Source: Lachnospiraceae bacterium | GTDB taxonomy: Bacteria; Bacillota; Clostridia; Oscillospirales; Ruminococcaceae | Length of the DNA stretch: 23,240 bases | NCBI GenBank assembly: GCA_023664705.1 | Contig: JAMPFE010000031.1 | Span: forward strand, 1-23,240 | Direction: 5' to 3' | Shown here: positions 20,910 through 23,240 of the stretch, in pieces | Position numbering within the stretch: the first letter of the stretch is position 1 | Layout: each line of letters opens with the position of its first letter | Notes under the pieces: generated by a model | Databases searched by the model: none | Told to the model about the DNA's origin: nothing | What the model saw: the letters and a program-made list of their open reading frames with translations, nothing else | Translations under genes and position numbers: made by a program

Positions 20910-23111
20910 ATGAGAATTACAAACCCAACGATACTCAGAGGTTATAACCGCGATCTTAACAGGCTGCTCAACCTTAAATCGCAGACCGAGAAGAGAATAA
21001 CCTCGGGAAGAAAGTTCGCGAGAGCCTCTGAGGCTCCGCTTTCGGCGGCAAAGGCGCTGAACGTAAGAAAGTCGCTGTATTTTTCGGCGCAGTATAAGGA
21101 AAACCTCAAGGTGGCGGATAAGTTCTACACCGAGGCGGAGACCTCGCTTCTGCAGGTGTCCGAGAAAATGGCGGAGATACGCGAGACGATAATCGCCGCG
21201 GTAAACACCACCAAGGACCTTCAGGACTACAATATATACGCGCAGCAGCTCGAAACCAACGCGCGCAAGCTTTGCTCGATATTCAACACCGATTCCGCGG
21301 GGCGCGCGATATTCGGCGGCGAGAGCGACGACACCTCCCCGTTCGATATTATCGACGACGCAAACGGAAACGCCTCTACGGTGCTTTACCACGGTATTCC
21401 CGTGAACGCGCTCAGCGATTACAAGCAGTTCCCGTATTCCAAGGAGGTCAACCTCGACATCGGCTTGGGTATGGATATTGATCAGGAAACGCAGGAGGTC
21501 GACCCGCAGTCGGTTCTTAAAATCTCGTTCCACGGGACGGAGGTCACGGGCTGCGGCGCGCAGTACGGCGTCGCGGACGTAGACCTCTCGCAGATAAAGA
21601 ACAACCGCAGCTACTGCATAGACGTATATGCGGGCAACGTCAAAAAGACGATACAGTTTACGGGCAAGGGCTCCGACCAGCAGGCGAATATCGACGCGAT
21701 AAACGCCGAGCTCGAAAAGGCCTTCAAAAAGCAGGAGGAAACGGGCGAGGGCTATCCCAGAATGGACGAGCAGGGCGTTATCGCGCTGTTCAAGGACGAG
21801 CTGGACGACGACGGCAAGACTGTGATAAACAAAAAAGTCCCCGTCGAGGACGGCATCTGCTGCGTAGTCAACAACAAGGAGAAAAACCCCAGAGCCGAAA
21901 CTCTCGTAGTGGACAACGACTCGGGTTACACGAATAAATATAAGGTAAACGTCGACACCCTCGAGGACGGCAGAATGTATACCATAAGCGTGGCGGTAGG
22001 AAACGAAACGGCAAAGGACGTTACGTTCAAGACGTCCTCCGCCGACGACCCCGAAACGCGCGACGCGGAGACGCTCGACAACATTCAGGCGGCGCTTGAC
22101 GAGGCGTTCGGCGCGGGCAGAGTGAACATCTCCAAGGGGAAGGTCACGCAGGGCGTCATCACCTCCGAGGGCAGCACGGTAAAGGTCTACGCGCAGGAGG
22201 ACAAGGTTTCCTCGACCGCTTTGAAGGCGACTATCACGACGGAGAGCACCGCGAGGTTTGATTTGTCGAAGATAGTTGCTCCTAACGAGTATCGGTTTAC
22301 CGCGGAAGGAACAAAAACATACGACATTACTCTTGCGGCGGGCACGACTTTTTCGGTCGCCAACTTCAACAGCGCAATGGCAGCGGCGGGCGTTGACTGC
22401 GTAATGGACGCAAACGGTATGCTTACAAAGGCGGACGGTTCGCCCTTTACCGATATTACCTGTGAAAACGTCACTGCCGGCACAAGTGTTCCCTTAACCA
22501 AGAAAACCGATTACTCTATCGACCTCGGCAATATGACCGAGGGCGGCACCTATCAGCTCAAGGTGGTCAACGGAACGAGCGTTAAGACCGTTTCGTTCAA
22601 GGCGGGCGCGGACGAGGCGGCGACCTTGGCGAACCTTACCGACGCGCTGAAAGGCACGGGCGCGACGCTCACCAACGAGGGCAACGGCATTTACAAGTTC
22701 AACGACGGCATTGCGGTGGCAAATCCCGTTGTCAGCAGCAGGGAAAACCCCGTTGTCGAAAAGGAATCGATATACTCGAACAACTACATTCAGCTGACCC
22801 TTGACGCTGCGAGAGCGCTCAGGCAGGGCGATATCGCCTACGCGAACGGCTGTATCGACAGGATAGTCTCCGCGAACGAAAAGCTGCTCGTCGAGATAGC
22901 GAACCTCGGCTGCAACGAGGATTTCATCAGCTTCAACCTCGACAGAATAACCACGAGAGAGGAAAATCTGCAGGAGCGTCAGACAGACCTCGAGGCGACC
23001 GACGCGAAGAGCGAGATCACGCTTTGGAAAACATACGAGGCAATGTACAACGCATGCCTGCAAATGTCCAGCTCGGTAGTGCCGAACAGCATTTTCAACT
23101 ATATAAAGTAA
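20910..23111 (+). CDS. flgL: Flagellar hook-filament junction protein FlgL (HAP3), enlarged
   Basis: This gene encodes 733 aa, more than twice the usual 300. The termini are ordinary FlgL: MRITNPTILRGYNRDLNRLLNLKSQ… with a flagellin-like helix (1-140), and a C-terminal coiled region ending in SITLWKTYEAMYNACLQMSS-type sequence (about 620-733). Between them about 450 residues are inserted. They read as four related segments (starting near 224, 345, 449 and 537) with a DL…Y.I.V..G..KTV.F pattern followed by a helix. These are probably surface domains projecting from the junction. GC content and codon use dip around the third segment (22250-22500), suggesting a mosaic origin. GGGAGG precedes the ATG at 20910. 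Confidence 0.92.
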   Translation: MRITNPTILRGYNRDLNRLLNLKSQTEKRITSGRKFARASEAPLSAAKALNVRKSLYFSAQYKENLKVADKFYTEAETSLLQVSEKMAEIRETIIAAVNTTKDLQDYNIYAQQLETNARKLCSIFNTDSAGRAIFGGESDDTSPFDIIDDANGNASTVLYHGIPVNALSDYKQFPYSKEVNLDIGLGMDIDQETQEVDPQSVLKISFHGTEVTGCGAQYGVADVDLSQIKNNRSYCIDVYAGNVKKTIQFTGKGSDQQANIDAINAELEKAFKKQEETGEGYPRMDEQGVIALFKDELDDDGKTVINKKVPVEDGICCVVNNKEKNPRAETLVVDNDSGYTNKYKVNVDTLEDGRMYTISVAVGNETAKDVTFKTSSADDPETRDAETLDNIQAALDEAFGAGRVNISKGKVTQGVITSEGSTVKVYAQEDKVSSTALKATITTESTARFDLSKIVAPNEYRFTAEGTKTYDITLAAGTTFSVANFNSAMAAAGVDCVMDANGMLTKADGSPFTDITCENVTAGTSVPLTKKTDYSIDLGNMTEGGTYQLKVVNGTSVKTVSFKAGADEAATLANLTDALKGTGATLTNEGNGIYKFNDGIAVANPVVSSRENPVVEKESIYSNNYIQLTLDAARALRQGDIAYANGCIDRIVSANEKLLVEIANLGCNEDFISFNLDRITTREENLQERQTDLEATDAKSEITLWKTYEAMYNACLQMSSSVVPNSIFNYIK

Positions 23112-23240
23112 ATTAAATAATGGGCGCGTCCGCGCGGCTGCAAGAAGCAAATTCACGCAGCGCGGCGCGTCTCGAAAATATTATTACACAGACCTGCAAA
23201 TAAAAGTCAAGTAGTTTTGTGAGGATTTCATCAAATTTTC
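23112..23240. other. Region after flgL to window end
   Basis: No complete gene. An imperfect GC-rich inverted repeat (about 23122-23171: GCGCG…GGCTGC … GCAGCGCGGCGCG) could be a terminator or a hairpin before the next flagellar gene. No clean U-tract follows. fliW and csrA often follow here in relatives, but none is visible. Confidence 0.3.

Noticed and set aside
1..23240. tRNA, rRNA, CRISPR array, insertion sequence or prophage genes
   Set aside because: None was seen: no regularly spaced repeats, no transposase or integrase motifs, and no tRNA-like cloverleaf or rRNA signature noticed by eye.

Overview
The window looks like a chromosomal piece of a Gram-positive (monoderm) clostridial bacterium, probably from a metagenome assembly. 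The gene set is Firmicutes-like: strong AGGAGG-type ribosome sites, textbook sigma-A promoters, a sigma-D-type flagellar promoter, and a type IV pilus (T4P) set with no outer-membrane secretin (PilQ) or PilP. GC content is moderately high. The genus cannot be named from the sequence. Bases 1-11 match the end of an Illumina adapter, so position 1 is probably a raw contig end.

Layout. (1) 206-2557, minus: glycogen phosphorylase glgP with its own promoter. (2) 2963-11478, plus: a T4P operon of pilC, a fused pilM-pilN, a pilO-like gene, a large PilX/GspK-like tip protein of 841 aa and two minor prepilins. (3) 11546-12592, minus: prepilin peptidase pilD, facing the operon end across a shared terminator. 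(4) 12720-16129, plus: pilB (extension ATPase), pilT (retraction ATPase) and a minor prepilin. pilD and pilB are divergent, and their promoters share one palindromic -35 box. (5) 16395-18082: the probable major pilin, with its own promoter, a perfect CcpA-type cre match and a long folded leader, followed by another prepilin. (6) 18097-18394: a compact type I toxin-antitoxin locus with the architecture of the enterococcal par/Fst system. It has a 28-aa hydrophobic toxin on the minus strand, a short antisense RNA on the plus strand, a shared bidirectional terminator and two pairs of direct repeats. (7) 18466-23111, plus: a sigma-D-type promoter driving flgM, flgN, flgK and an unusually long flgL.

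How the parts work together. PilD processes the prepilins at the G|F (or G|S) site. PilB and PilT drive assembly and retraction through the PilC platform, with PilMN and PilO as the alignment complex. The large tip protein and the minor pilins would prime the fibre, and the separately transcribed pilin would be its bulk. The flagellar genes encode the anti-sigma factor, the junction-protein chaperone and the two hook-filament junction proteins, a typical late flagellar operon. The toxin-antitoxin locus sits at the junction between the two motility modules and is the most striking find. cre-like sites at the two main pilus transcription units suggest control by carbon supply.
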